From NCBI GenBank assembly GCA_028282465.1, contig JANQHX010000025.1, forward strand, positions 1 through 41,764: DNA of 41,764 nt, given 5' to 3'. A model generated the notes under the pieces. The model was not told where the DNA came from and did no database searches. It saw only the letters and a list, made by a program, of their open reading frames with translations. The position numbers were made by a program, and so were the translations under genes. This stretch comes from Gynuella sp. GTDB taxonomy: Bacteria; Pseudomonadota; Gammaproteobacteria; Pseudomonadales; Natronospirillaceae. Below, piece after piece: positions 1 through 8,380 of the stretch; within the stretch, counting starts at the first letter, position 1, and each line of letters starts with the position of its first letter.

Positions 1-13
1 TCGTCTGTCTCAG

Positions 14-80
14 TGGCGGCGCATTCTACAGTAAGTTGCGTCGCCGTCAACCGCTTTTTGAAGATTTTTTCTTTTAGTTT
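14..80 (-). promoter_or_regulatory. rRNA/tRNA-type P1 promoter reading out of the left edge
   Basis: Read on the minus strand there is a -35 TTGACG (plus 45-50), a 16-bp spacer and a -10 TAGAAT (plus 23-28), followed by the GC-rich discriminator GCGCCGCC. The transcript would start near position 14 with ACTGAGACAG. As I know it, the E. coli rrnB P1 promoter has the same -10/discriminator/start arrangement (TATAAT, GCGCCACC, ACTGACAC). Upstream of the -35 lies an A-tract-rich stretch (plus 54-80) resembling an UP element. I infer that an rRNA operon, or possibly a tRNA operon, begins just left of the window on the minus strand under stringent control. The gene itself is not visible here. Confidence 0.75.
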
Positions 81-312
81 CAATGACTTAGAGGCCAACC
101 CACCATCATCAAACACTGCCTAAAAAACCTCAAAACCAACCGGTTCACGCCCTTATCAAACCCTTGCTGGGTAACAGGGAGCGCGTATCTTAATGATAAT
201 TTTTGTTGCGTCAACAGCCTTCGTCATTATTTTTTAATAAAGATGTGAATGCCGGGTTAGTAACTGTAGAAGAGGTCTTAAATTCAACAAGAAAAATGTG
301 GGACTTAATTAT
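81..312. other. Intergenic region between the rRNA-type promoter and msrQ
   Basis: No open reading frame with a plausible start is visible here. The segment would hold upstream activator (for example Fis) sites for the promoter at 14-80 and the 3' end of the msrPQ transcript. I see no clear intrinsic terminator for msrQ. Confidence 0.5.
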
Positions 313-936
313 TTAAATCGAAGCACTTCCCGTTCTGGAGCGCTTAATTATTTTGAAATAGCCTCGCACGCTAAGCAGAACTAATAGTATCGCTGCATGA
401 ATCAGAGGTTCTCCCAAAGCAGACTTCGCCTGCCAAATTTCGTGAATAATAATTAAGATCGCAGCAAGATAAACAAGCTGATGAAGTTTCAACCAATTTC
501 TTCCCAGCTTTTTCATTGCCCATTTGTAAGAAGTCATGGCCATGGCTAAACAAATCACCCAAGCGATGAGCCCAAGTAGAATGTAGGGTCGGTTAATTAT
601 TTCCGAGCCCAGCTCAGCCCAGTCCCATCCTAAAAGAAATGCCTGGTAAGACAGGATATGCAGAGTCATATAGGAAAAGGCGTGTAGGCCTAACATGCGG
701 CGGTAGCTTTGAATCAGGCTCCAATGAAATATTTTCCTGATAGGGGTAACTGCTAAGGAGGCCAGAAGAAGCCAAACACTGATCGTTGCTAGGTCTTCGA
801 GAATGATTTTTCCAGGATCCGCGCCGAGTCGACTTTCTAGTCCTTGTGAAAGCTGAATTGCTTGCCACACTAACTCAACCAGGGGCAGTAACAGCAGCAA
901 ATGCAGCCCAAGCCTTATAAGTTTTTTACTGACCAT
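313..936 (-). CDS. msrQ: MsrQ, heme-binding membrane subunit of the MsrPQ methionine sulfoxide reductase
   Basis: Encodes 207 residues rich in hydrophobic helices, matching the usual length and six-helix layout of MsrQ (formerly YedZ) in the ferric-reductase-like transmembrane family. MsrQ is an inner-membrane b-type cytochrome that passes electrons from the respiratory chain or quinol pool to periplasmic MsrP, which repairs oxidised methionines in envelope proteins. Candidate heme-ligand histidines sit in the segments around LGLHAFSY, LHILSY and LHQLVY. The start lies only 2 bp after the msrP stop, so the two genes form one operon with the catalytic subunit first. The start was chosen for this tight coupling and for a basic N-terminus before the first helix. 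The family assignment is firm. Confidence 0.93.
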   Translation of the reverse strand: MVSKKLIRLGLHLLLLLPLVELVWQAIQLSQGLESRLGADPGKIILEDLATISVWLLLASLAVTPIRKIFHWSLIQSYRRMLGLHAFSYMTLHILSYQAFLLGWDWAELGSEIINRPYILLGLIAWVICLAMAMTSYKWAMKKLGRNWLKLHQLVYLAAILIIIHEIWQAKSALGEPLIHAAILLVLLSVRGYFKIIKRSRTGSASI

Positions 937-938
937 GC

Positions 939-1910
939 TTAATAGAACTTCGCTAAATCCATGCCTTTGTATAGATGAGCAACTTGTTCTTCATAACCAT
1001 TGAATTTCAATGTAGGAATTCTTCTTACATTAAATAAACTGCCTGGAAGGCGCCGCTCTGTCGCTTGACTCCATCGTGGATGGTCAACTTCCGGGTTTAC
1101 GTTCGCATAAAAGCCATACTCGTTTGGCGCCTGAAGAGCCCAAGTTGTGTCTGGCATGGTCTCTCTAAATGTGATTTTGACGATGGACTTGATGCTCTTA
1201 AACCCATATTTCCAAGGCACTACTAATCTAATGGGCGCACCGTTTTGATTGGGAAGAATTTTTCCATACATACCCACTGCCATAAAACTCAATGGATTAA
1301 TGGCTTCATCCATTCTTAGGCCTTCAACATAGGGCCAATCAATTGAATAAGTGACCTTTTGACCTGGCATCTGCTCGGGATCATAAAGCGTCGTAAATTC
1401 AACATACTTTGCTTTTGAAGTGGGTTTAGCTTTTTCAATGAGAGATGCCAATGGAAACCCTAACCATGGAATCACCATTGACCAAGCTTCAACACATCTA
1501 AATCGATAAATTCTTTCTTCAAGTTGGTGAGGACTTACAATATCTTCAAGAGGCATTAACCCTGGCTTTTCAGTTTCGCCAGCAATCTCAATAGACCAAG
1601 GACTCGGTTTTAAACTGTGTGCTTTTTTGGCGGGATCTTCTTTGCCAAATCCAAATTCGTAGAAGTTATTATAGGTTGTTGCCGCTTTCCAAGGAGTTAG
1701 ATCCTCGTCCACCTTCATAGTGGTTTCGAACCCTTTCTTTATCTGCGCCTCAAGCCAAGGGGCTGTGGGGTTTTTAGCTGACGCAATCGAAGGCAAAGCC
1801 GCTAACCCAGCTCCAGCGGCGGCTGCTTTAATAATCTGACGACGATTTAAAAACACTTCCTCAGGGGTAATTTCAGAGGATGGAATGTTATTAAAAATTG
1901 AATTGCTCAT
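939..1910 (-). CDS. msrP: MsrP, periplasmic molybdopterin methionine sulfoxide reductase
   Basis: Encodes 323 residues. The N-terminus carries a twin-arginine signal, NRRQIIKAA (Arg23-Arg24), followed by an Ala/Gly-rich h-region ending in ASA, as expected for Tat export of a folded cofactor-loaded protein. The body is the sulfite-oxidase-type molybdopterin fold. Cys139 in the segment RFRCVEAW is the expected molybdenum ligand, and the segment around [14 protein letters not shown] is typical of the family. MsrP reduces methionine sulfoxide, both R and S forms, in periplasmic proteins using electrons from MsrQ. The gene is first in the msrPQ operon, preceded by an AGGAGACTTCA-type ribosome-binding region. 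It sits 45 bp after pssA in the same direction, so read-through from pssA is possible. Confidence 0.95.
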   Translation of the reverse strand: MSNSIFNNIPSSEITPEEVFLNRRQIIKAAAAGAGLAALPSIASAKNPTAPWLEAQIKKGFETTMKVDEDLTPWKAATTYNNFYEFGFGKEDPAKKAHSLKPSPWSIEIAGETEKPGLMPLEDIVSPHQLEERIYRFRCVEAWSMVIPWLGFPLASLIEKAKPTSKAKYVEFTTLYDPEQMPGQKVTYSIDWPYVEGLRMDEAINPLSFMAVGMYGKILPNQNGAPIRLVVPWKYGFKSIKSIVKITFRETMPDTTWALQAPNEYGFYANVNPEVDHPRWSQATERRLPGSLFNVRRIPTLKFNGYEEQVAHLYKGMDLAKFY

Positions 1911-1955
1911 TGAAGTCTCCTGATCTATGCAGACTATGACCTCAACTCGATGAAA

Positions 1956-2753
1956 TCATTCCGCTTTTTTCTTGAAAAGTTTACGCCAAGCCTCGTAGAT
2001 CGGACCGTGAAACGCATAAATGATTGAACTAGTAAGCAGGGTTTTGGCTGGATCCAGGGCTACTACAGAAAAAACAAAGACGACAGCAAGTAGGTACACA
2101 AAAGGAATTCGACCCTGATTATTCACTACTTTAAAGCTATAAAATCTGAAATTGCTCACCATCATGATGCCTGCGAAGGCGACAATTGCAGCAAAGGGTA
2201 TTGAAAGATCGGCTGGATCTATATCTAACTCAGCTGCACTAAATGTCCATACAATACTCGCCACTAAAGCAGCAGCGGCTGGGCTCGCCAAGCCAATGAA
2301 GAATCGTTTGTCCGCAAACTCCAGCTGTGTATTAAACCGAGCCAGCCTCAAGGCAGTCCCAGCCACATATATGAATGAGCATACCCAGCCGACCTTACCT
2401 AAATCATTGAGGGCCCATAAAAATGCAACTAACGCCGGAGCCAAACCAAAGGCAATGACGTCAGATAAGGAATCATACTCAGCACCAAAAGCACTTTGGG
2501 CATTCGCCATTCTCGCCACTCGACCGTCTAGAGTGTCAAATGCCATAGCAACGAAAATTGCAATCGCTGCATTTTCGAAGTCACCATTAATAGCCGCAAT
2601 TATCGAATAAAATCCAGCAAACAGAGCGCTGGTTGTGAATAGATTAGGCAGCAAATACACACCTCGCGGAGGGCGTATGCGCTCATTCAGCTCGTCCTCT
2701 TTTTCGCCGCCGGTTTTTTGCTCTAAATCAGTAGGGTTTTCTTCTTGAGTCAC
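1956..2753 (-). CDS. pssA: CDP-diacylglycerol-serine O-phosphatidyltransferase
   Basis: Encodes 265 residues, a multi-helix inner-membrane enzyme of the CDP-alcohol phosphotransferase family. The family signature is complete: Asp73, Asp76-Gly77, Ala80-Arg81, Gly90, Asp94 and Asp98 (DTLDGRVAR and EYDSLSD). It transfers the phosphatidyl group from CDP-diacylglycerol to L-serine, the first committed step to phosphatidylserine and then phosphatidylethanolamine. The polar N-terminal 30 residues before the first helix are common in gammaproteobacterial homologues of this membrane (type II) form, which is unrelated to the E. coli phospholipase-D-like enzyme. As I recall, pseudomonads keep this gene between ilvC and msrP; here it is followed by msrPQ, and ilvY lies upstream. 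Confidence 0.92.
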   Translation of the reverse strand: MTQEENPTDLEQKTGGEKEDELNERIRPPRGVYLLPNLFTTSALFAGFYSIIAAINGDFENAAIAIFVAMAFDTLDGRVARMANAQSAFGAEYDSLSDVIAFGLAPALVAFLWALNDLGKVGWVCSFIYVAGTALRLARFNTQLEFADKRFFIGLASPAAAALVASIVWTFSAAELDIDPADLSIPFAAIVAFAGIMMVSNFRFYSFKVVNNQGRIPFVYLLAVVFVFSVVALDPAKTLLTSSIIYAFHGPIYEAWRKLFKKKAE

Positions 2754-2823
2754 AGATCTAATTCCAAAGAATTCGTTGATTATTTACCACTATTATAGGC
2801 CGATGCCAGTATGATTAAACGGA

Positions 2824-3711
2824 CTAACCAGCCCACTTGCTTGCCACGTTCCAAAATGACTTTAGTAACGGATCTTCCCGTCGACGACTGAGCGTGCAAA
2901 GGCTGACATCAAACGGGGCTAATGCAGGTTCCACTTCCAACATCTGAATTCGATCCTTCATGGGGCTATTATCCAACACTAAACCAGGGACCACCCCTAC
3001 TCCAAACCCTAAACCCACCATACTCACTATGGCTTCGTGACCAGCAACCTGGGTATAAGCCTTGGGCTTAATATTTTGTTTCCTGAACCAATGATCCAAT
3101 CTTTTACGTGCTAGGCCATATTCAGCATTCACTACGGGGATTTGTGACCAGTCCCAAGGTCGATATTCCAACTGAGCTTTTACGGGACATTCAACATTAG
3201 GCCCTATAAAAACAAGCGGAGTTTCGATTAAAGATAAAAAATCAAGTTGGCCAGGAACCTGATCAGGTCTTGGAGTCACAGCCAGGTCAATTTCCTGTTC
3301 CGAGACCCTCTGTATAGCCATAGCAGCATCACCCGTTTCTAATATAACTTCAATGTTTTGATACTCAGCTCTAAATCGAGTGAGTATGTCTAGCATAAAG
3401 GAATAGCTTGCGGTTACAGAGCAGTAGATGCGAATTTGGCCTTGTAATTCCGAAGAGGGAATTTGAAGTCGACTCTGCAGTCGTTGCCAGTTTGATAATG
3501 TTTCCTCTGCAAAACCTCTTAATTCAATACCTGCTTGAGTGAGCGAAACACTGCGGTTATCTCTTTCGAAGAGCGCCTTACCTACTTCTTCTTCTAATCT
3601 TGAAATGGAACGGCTAAGGGTTGAAGGACTCACATGCAGTGCTTCACTAGATTTACCATAGTGCAGTGTCTGAGCAAGATGAAGAAATAACTTGAGGCTT
3701 TTTAGATCCAT
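2824..3711 (-). CDS. ilvY: IlvY-type LysR transcriptional activator of ilvC
   Basis: Encodes 295 residues. Residues 1-60 form a LysR winged helix-turn-helix (MDLKSLKLFLHLAQ, then SPSTLSRSISRLEEEVG). The rest is a type 2 periplasmic-binding-like effector domain. The start at MDLKSL matches how IlvY proteins begin; a GTG six codons upstream is possible but less family-like. In E. coli, IlvY senses acetolactate or acetohydroxybutyrate and activates the divergent ilvC. Here ilvC lies about 10.6 kb away and the intervening genes are unrelated to branched-chain amino acids. I infer that this IlvY still controls ilvC in trans, or that the pair has been separated by an insertion. Some LysR relatives are similar, so the IlvY call rests on overall sequence resemblance and on the neighbourhood. 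Confidence 0.82.
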   Translation of the reverse strand: MDLKSLKLFLHLAQTLHYGKSSEALHVSPSTLSRSISRLEEEVGKALFERDNRSVSLTQAGIELRGFAEETLSNWQRLQSRLQIPSSELQGQIRIYCSVTASYSFMLDILTRFRAEYQNIEVILETGDAAMAIQRVSEQEIDLAVTPRPDQVPGQLDFLSLIETPLVFIGPNVECPVKAQLEYRPWDWSQIPVVNAEYGLARKRLDHWFRKQNIKPKAYTQVAGHEAIVSMVGLGFGVGVVPGLVLDNSPMKDRIQMLEVEPALAPFDVSLCTLSRRREDPLLKSFWNVASKWAG

Positions 3712-3809
3712 GGCGGTTTTAAACAGCACCTTAGTATAGGAACCTTAGGATTTTAGCCGAGAATCAGGATTTGAGGCACTCAATAGATGCAGCACCTCAA
3801 ATAAATTTA

Positions 3810-4544
3810 CTAAATCTTATCAGGGTTTCGTTGCAAGTAGGTTGGATTAAAGAACTTATCAGGTATATCCGTATCTTTGATTTCTAAGTACTTAACCTTA
3901 GTGACCTGATTGTTCTGCAAACCATCTACTAATATCATTTCCTCCACCAGCTTTTCACCCATTACAAATTTCGCTACTTTCGCGAGTTTTCCAGATTTTA
4001 AATAAAGGTTCGCAATCTTGGGAACTAAAGATTGTTTATCGACAAACAGTTCTACCCGATCATAACTAATACCTTTTCGTTTGGATTCTAATTCCAATAG
4101 CCAACAATTCAAACAATCTGACCCTTGATGACTTTCTGTAGAATTTACTCGATAGTCTTCCGACCAACGCAGTGATGCGATATCGCCAGTTGAAGCTTCC
4201 CCCAATAATTTTTGCATGGGCGTAATTCGAATTGGTCTTTTACTTTTAGGCATCAGCATCCAGAAGTCGTCACCTAACATTAATACTTTTTGGCCCTTCT
4301 CTTTTGCAGTTTTGAAAACAGCTAACGACCGACGCTCTGTTGAAACCCAAACCTCGAATAATTTAGTTGATTCGATCTGATCATTTTTGATGAGGGTTAT
4401 CTCTGTTACCACTTTCACTTGATCAGAAGTCACTCTGGTTTGATCAATTTGTTTTATCAGTGTTTCACCGTCTGGAATAGGTTCTGCCACCAATGACAAT
4501 GAAACACCGAACATCAGAATGGCTTGTATCACTTGTTTATACAT
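3810..4544 (-). CDS. LolA-like outer membrane lipoprotein-sorting family protein
   Basis: Encodes 244 residues with a Sec signal peptide (hydrophobic stretch after MYKQVIQ, cleavage likely after VAEP or nearby). The rest is a predominantly beta protein resembling the LolA-like/LolB-like half-barrel family annotated as outer membrane lipoprotein-sorting protein, with features such as FWMLMPKSKRPIRI and LLELESKRKGISYDRV. These proteins accept lipid-modified or lipophilic cargo in the periplasm. The ATG at 4544 has a strong GGAGG site 9 bp upstream; a TTG two codons earlier is not needed. The gene overlaps the 3' end of the permease gene by 8 bp, so translation is coupled. This is the last gene of a four-gene minus-strand operon (TPR protein, ATPase, permease, this). 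The function is inferred from family and context. Confidence 0.75.
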   Translation of the reverse strand: MYKQVIQAILMFGVSLSLVAEPIPDGETLIKQIDQTRVTSDQVKVVTEITLIKNDQIESTKLFEVWVSTERRSLAVFKTAKEKGQKVLMLGDDFWMLMPKSKRPIRITPMQKLLGEASTGDIASLRWSEDYRVNSTESHQGSDCLNCWLLELESKRKGISYDRVELFVDKQSLVPKIANLYLKSGKLAKVAKFVMGEKLVEEMILVDGLQNNQVTKVKYLEIKDTDIPDKFFNPTYLQRNPDKI

Positions 4545-5754
4545 GAGCAAGTGCCTCCGTAATGGGTTTATTTACACCTGATCGAGCTGCTATCCACGCA
4601 GCAATTTGTGCAAGTAGAAGCATGACTAACACCACTCCAATAGTGAGTTGCGCCGAGAAATTTATTCTTAATGGATATCCTTCCGTTTGCCCTGGTGGTG
4701 GTGGCATTTGAAAATCAAGAATGGTTAACCCGAGCACGCATAAACCAGTTAACACTACCCCTATCAATACACCGATAAGACTGATCATGGCAGCTTCTAA
4801 TAAAATCACCCTCGACACTTCATAATCAAAACTGCCCAGTGCCCGCAATGTTCCAATTTCCCGAGTTCTTTCCACTACCGTCATGGCTATGGTGTTAGAC
4901 ACAGCAAATGAAATCATTAATAAAATGACAATGCCCATCACTCCAAAAATCCGGTTATAAAGATTTTTAACACTGGTGTAGAAAAACGCATGATCACGCC
5001 AAGTCGTCACGCCCAATTCTGTGAACATTTTCTTAAAATGTTCTGAAAAAGCTTGAGTCTTGTGAGTGTCAAATAGATGAATCGAAAGCGTATGTATTTT
5101 ACTGGTTAACAGAAGCTCCTGAGCCTGGGGAAGGTGAACGTAGAGCATCCGATCATCCATGTCCGGTACACCTGTTGTGTAAATACCTTGGACAAGAACA
5201 TCCATGGCATTTAGTGCGCCTTCACTGGTAGTAGATAATAAAGTAAGCGAAGATCCTACTTCTGCACCCATTGATTTAGCAAGACCTTGACCCAGTACCA
5301 CCTGAGCATCCGCCATTAGATCTATTCGTTTACTCAAATACTTACCTTCAAGAAGTTTCATGGCAGGACCAACCAAGTTAAACATTTCTGGGTCAACTCC
5401 CTTGCCCATGAAAATAGTTGACTTGTCGCCATTAGAAATTAGACCTGTGAACTCGATACTCTGAATAACACTTTTAACTTCTGGTTCTTGCAGTAATGCT
5501 TTTTTAATCTCAACACTGTTTTCGATACCAAGTTGCACAGGCATCTCTTCATCGACATCAAAATAATCATCATGGGCTAACACAATATGCCCAGTTGCTC
5601 TTGTTGCAAATTCCTTTAATGAGTCGTAAGTAAATAGGGCAAAGCCTCCAGTGCTTAATATTCCCAAAGTACCAATAGCAGTGAGCGTGATAGTCATCAT
5701 TGACCGGCGCTGATTACGCCAAATATTACGATAGGCAAACTGCAGCCACTTCAT
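4537..5754 (-). CDS. ABC transporter permease, LolC/MacB (FtsX) type
   Basis: Encodes 405 residues. There is one transmembrane helix near residues 20-45 (after QFAYRNIWRNQRRSM), then a periplasmic domain of roughly 220 residues of the MacB core type. The C-terminal FtsX domain has three helices (around VMGIVILLMISFAV, EAAMISLIGVLIGV and IGVVLVMLLLAQIA). The motif MTVVERTREIGTLRALG is the usual coupling segment of this permease family. The start at 5754 has an ideal AGGAGG six bases upstream, so I reject the longer reading frame. The start overlaps the end of the ATPase gene by 29 bp. Such permeases act as dimers that extract lipoproteins or other envelope molecules rather than pumping across the membrane. 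Pairing with a LolA-like protein suggests a Lol-like role (inference). Confidence 0.85.
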   Translation of the reverse strand: MKWLQFAYRNIWRNQRRSMMTITLTAIGTLGILSTGGFALFTYDSLKEFATRATGHIVLAHDDYFDVDEEMPVQLGIENSVEIKKALLQEPEVKSVIQSIEFTGLISNGDKSTIFMGKGVDPEMFNLVGPAMKLLEGKYLSKRIDLMADAQVVLGQGLAKSMGAEVGSSLTLLSTTSEGALNAMDVLVQGIYTTGVPDMDDRMLYVHLPQAQELLLTSKIHTLSIHLFDTHKTQAFSEHFKKMFTELGVTTWRDHAFFYTSVKNLYNRIFGVMGIVILLMISFAVSNTIAMTVVERTREIGTLRALGSFDYEVSRVILLEAAMISLIGVLIGVVLTGLCVLGLTILDFQMPPPPGQTEGYPLRINFSAQLTIGVVLVMLLLAQIAAWIAARSGVNKPITEALAHV

Positions 5755-6451
5755 TTTTAGCCTCCTGCATACTTGTAGGTTCATTGTGTAATTTGCCATC
5801 TTGGAGATTCACAATTTGATGGCAATAAGGAGTCATCCTCTGATCATGGGTCGCAATTAAAAAGGATGCTTCTAGCTTTTTGGATAACTCACGCATTAAT
5901 TCAATAATTTGATAGGCTGTTTCACTATCTAGATTTGCTGTGGGCTCATCAGCTATAACCAATTGAGGCTGCTTAACTAAAGCTCTGGCGATTGCCACTC
6001 GTTGACGTTGCCCTCCAGAAAGGCGATCTGGCAGGTAGTTTTCAAAACCTCGCAGCCCCACTTGAAATAACATTTCATACACACGTTCTTGCCTCTCTTT
6101 TTTGGCAACCCCCTGAAGCATCAGTGGATATTCGACATTGTCAAAAACAGTCATTACTGGGACAAGATTAAAAGTTTGAAATACAAATCCAACATGATTT
6201 CTTCTCAGTAGGGTTAATTGCTTCTTGTTGTTAAAGTTGATTTCTTTGTCTTGCCAATAAAGCCTTCCTTCATCCGGGTTATTCAACAATCCACAGATAT
6301 TTAACAACGTGCTTTTACCACTACCAGAGGGCCCGCAAAGTGCCATGAATATTGATTTCGGTACATCCAAGTTAATAGAGCTTAAAACCTGATGATGAGC
6401 TTCACCCTCTGCAAAACTCTTTTTGATGCCTCTCACCTTAAGCAAAGTCAT
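5726..6451 (-). CDS. ABC transporter ATPase, LolD/MacB type
   Basis: Encodes 241 residues with a complete nucleotide-binding domain: Walker A GPSGSGKST, Q-loop FVFQTFNLVP, signature LSGGQRQR, Walker B LVIADEPTANLD and the switch-region histidine in IATHDQRM. The pattern places it in the LolD/MacB/FtsE clade that partners FtsX-type permeases. It energises the adjacent permease from the cytoplasmic face. It sits 12 bp downstream of the TPR gene and overlaps the permease start, indicating a single transcript. I do not assign lolD because the true Lol system is normally encoded elsewhere with lolC/lolE, and only one permease is present here. Confidence 0.9.
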   Translation of the reverse strand: MTLLKVRGIKKSFAEGEAHHQVLSSINLDVPKSIFMALCGPSGSGKSTLLNICGLLNNPDEGRLYWQDKEINFNNKKQLTLLRRNHVGFVFQTFNLVPVMTVFDNVEYPLMLQGVAKKERQERVYEMLFQVGLRGFENYLPDRLSGGQRQRVAIARALVKQPQLVIADEPTANLDSETAYQIIELMRELSKKLEASFLIATHDQRMTPYCHQIVNLQDGKLHNEPTSMQEAKNEVAAVCLS

Positions 6452-6463
6452 TTAATTCACCCA

Positions 6464-7126
6464 TCAAATATTAGAAAGTTTTTGTTGGGCAATGACTACA
6501 AATTCATTTTCAGTGTTGTCCAACTCTGTCACTTTCCCATAGAGTTCTTTGGCTCTAGGAAAGTCGCCATCTTTTTCAGCAGCAACTGCAGCATAGAAAA
6601 AAATATGAGTAATAGATTGCGGAGGCACAGTGTTTAAAATCGGGTCAGACACCACCTCTTCAAGCAGATTTCGGCCATCCTCCAAGCGATTAAACATTTT
6701 AGGCACACTGGAAAACACGATGCCTGCTTGAGACTTCACCTGTATATACACAGGCAAGTGTTCAAAGGTTGAGTTGTAGTCGTCTTCATCAATCATGTTT
6801 TGTGCTTTAGACATTAACTCCATGCCGTTTTCCGCAAATTTCATTTTTTTCCACGGCATCAAAGCATCTCTTCCTTTTAGGGCATAAGAAGCGCCTAGCA
6901 TAACGGTGGCAAAGGCGTTGCTAGGGTCTTGCTCAAGCACAGCTTCAAATATTTGAATAGCCTTTTTTGTATCCTTTGAGCTACCTTCATCTGTGCTAGC
7001 AAGGTAATGATCGTAACCTTTTTGTAACAATGCATCGTCTGCTTGCACATGGTTACTCACGATAGCTAATGACTTCACAGCCAATATAAAAATTAATATC
7101 TTTGATAGGTTTGATCTGAGTAACAT
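6464..7126 (-). CDS. Secreted TPR-repeat protein, first gene of the ABC operon
   Basis: Encodes 220 residues. The first 30 residues look like a Sec signal peptide (MLLRSNLSKILIFILAVKSL, cleavage near QA-DD). The rest is helical with TPR-like segments (around KAIQIFEAVLEQDPSNAFATVML and FPRAKELYGKVTEL). The start at 7126 was chosen because an AAGGAGA site lies just upstream; a longer frame exists but lacks one. TPR proteins usually scaffold complexes, and here the protein would sit in the periplasm or be loosely membrane-bound. It begins the operon TPR protein, ATPase, permease, LolA-like protein. I do not recognise a named family. A role as an adaptor or cargo factor for the ABC machine is inferred only from position. 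Confidence 0.7.
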   Translation of the reverse strand: MLLRSNLSKILIFILAVKSLAIVSNHVQADDALLQKGYDHYLASTDEGSSKDTKKAIQIFEAVLEQDPSNAFATVMLGASYALKGRDALMPWKKMKFAENGMELMSKAQNMIDEDDYNSTFEHLPVYIQVKSQAGIVFSSVPKMFNRLEDGRNLLEEVVSDPILNTVPPQSITHIFFYAAVAAEKDGDFPRAKELYGKVTELDNTENEFVVIAQQKLSNI

Positions 7127-7345
7127 AATTATCTCCTTGGTGTTTTGCCCTTTAAAATTTATATATTTAGAATATAAAAGAAGCTGAACTGATGATGGCA
7201 TATGCGATAGACAGACATTGTGTGGAGTAGAATGCCAGTGCTAGGATTCAATGAATTGCGAGTTGTAATGACTGCCGATTGAATACCTTGAAAACTCTCT
7301 TGATAAAGACAAATTACTAAAACAATAAAGAGTTAAGGAAGAAAA

Positions 7346-8101
7346 GTGATAAGAGTCATCATTGTCTTATTTGTTATGGTCCTTCAGGGCTGCTCACACA
7401 ACACAGTAGTTGACTATGCCCTTCCAAGGGCTAGGTTACAGCCACCAGAGGTCTCGGGTGAAACCCATTATGGCAATGCCTCATTTAGCTCAGATCATCA
7501 AACCCGCCATAAGGTTACCTCCATAAAAGGAAATAATGACAGTGAAGTTGTAGGTATTAATGACAATGAACTAATTGAACATTCATCAGAGATGACAGCA
7601 GTTGGAAATATTGGAATTAGCCGAAGATGGGACCTATACACGAGAATATCTCTTGATTCACCTTTAATTGTTGGAGCACAGTATCAGTTTTTAGGAAACA
7701 CCAAATCGCAAAATGGTTTTAAAGGACTAATTGCACTGGGTTATGGTGAATACTCGGAAGAAGACGATACAAGCGACGGAAATGACTTAGAGCTAGCTAA
7801 GGTAAAATTAAATGTTCGCGCCTTTGATGGATTATTTGGACTTGGGTATCGCTTCCATCCCACATTATTAATCTATTCCAATTACTATTACACCTTCTAT
7901 GACGTTAATAGTGAAGTTAGAGCAAATGGTCGCCAGTTAAACTTCAGTAATGATACATCTTCCGAAGGATATTCAATGGGCCTAGAATTTACTTATATAG
8001 ATCTAACGTTTCTCTTTGAAGCTGGAGAAGGAAAGGATGCTAATACTAACGACAGCCTAGACTATGATTTCGCAGCATTCTCTTTAGGCTTCAATCTGTA
8101 A
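7346..8101 (+). CDS. Lipoprotein with beta-barrel-like body, tandem copy 1
   Basis: Encodes 251 residues from a GTG start preceded by AAGGAAG. A short hydrophobic n-region ends in the lipobox VLQGC (Cys16), so the protein is predicted to be lipidated; Ser at +2 favours the outer membrane. The body has alternating polar/hydrophobic strands with aromatic girdles (RRWDLYTRISLD, TLLIYSNYYYTFYD). It ends in FAAFSLGFNL, resembling an outer-membrane barrel C-terminal signal. It is a paralogue of the protein encoded at 8381-9163: both have VVxYxxPRARLQPPE after the lipobox, AxxxTGNLGI/VGNIGI-like and LKYQFLG/AQYQFLG-like blocks. I know no function. It is transcribed divergently from the ABC/LolA-like operon, so it may be that system's client (inference). 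Confidence 0.7.
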   Translation: MIRVIIVLFVMVLQGCSHNTVVDYALPRARLQPPEVSGETHYGNASFSSDHQTRHKVTSIKGNNDSEVVGINDNELIEHSSEMTAVGNIGISRRWDLYTRISLDSPLIVGAQYQFLGNTKSQNGFKGLIALGYGEYSEEDDTSDGNDLELAKVKLNVRAFDGLFGLGYRFHPTLLIYSNYYYTFYDVNSEVRANGRQLNFSNDTSSEGYSMGLEFTYIDLTFLFEAGEGKDANTNDSLDYDFAAFSLGFNL

Positions 8102-8380
8102 CTATTCATTCGTGTCAACAGAAGCCATTACACCTGTGATTCGAAGGTCTTAATATGGCTTTCGCAACTATATAGGCTATTTCTTATGACTCGTAAATTT
8201 GCTTAATCCTATGATCTTTTGGGAATAAAAAAGACAGCAGGATTGGAACTAATACCCTGATACACTCGATCATTTTAGAAATATTTCATCTGATTTATTT
8301 TCAAAAACGAGATAATAAATCTTATACCGTATTGCTAACCTATGCTGCATCAACAACTATAAAAGAAAAGGTTAAATCCA
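8102..8380. other. Gap between the two paralogous lipoprotein genes
   Basis: These 279 bp carry no convincing gene. I see no strong intrinsic terminator after copy 1, and an AT-rich stretch before copy 2 that could hold its own promoter. A spacer this long suggests that the two paralogues are not simply co-translated. Confidence 0.4.

Noticed and set aside
180-215. GATAAT-rich segment as a possible Fur box
   Set aside because: Only a partial match, and it does not sit at a sensible distance from a start codon on either strand.
2152-2610. 152-codon open frame on the plus strand inside pssA
   Set aside because: It is antisense to a strongly supported enzyme gene with an intact motif and has no family resemblance; it is a shadow frame.
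7300-7320. FNR-like TTGAT-AAAG-ACAAA upstream of the first lipoprotein
   Set aside because: The second half-site matches only three of five positions; too weak to call.
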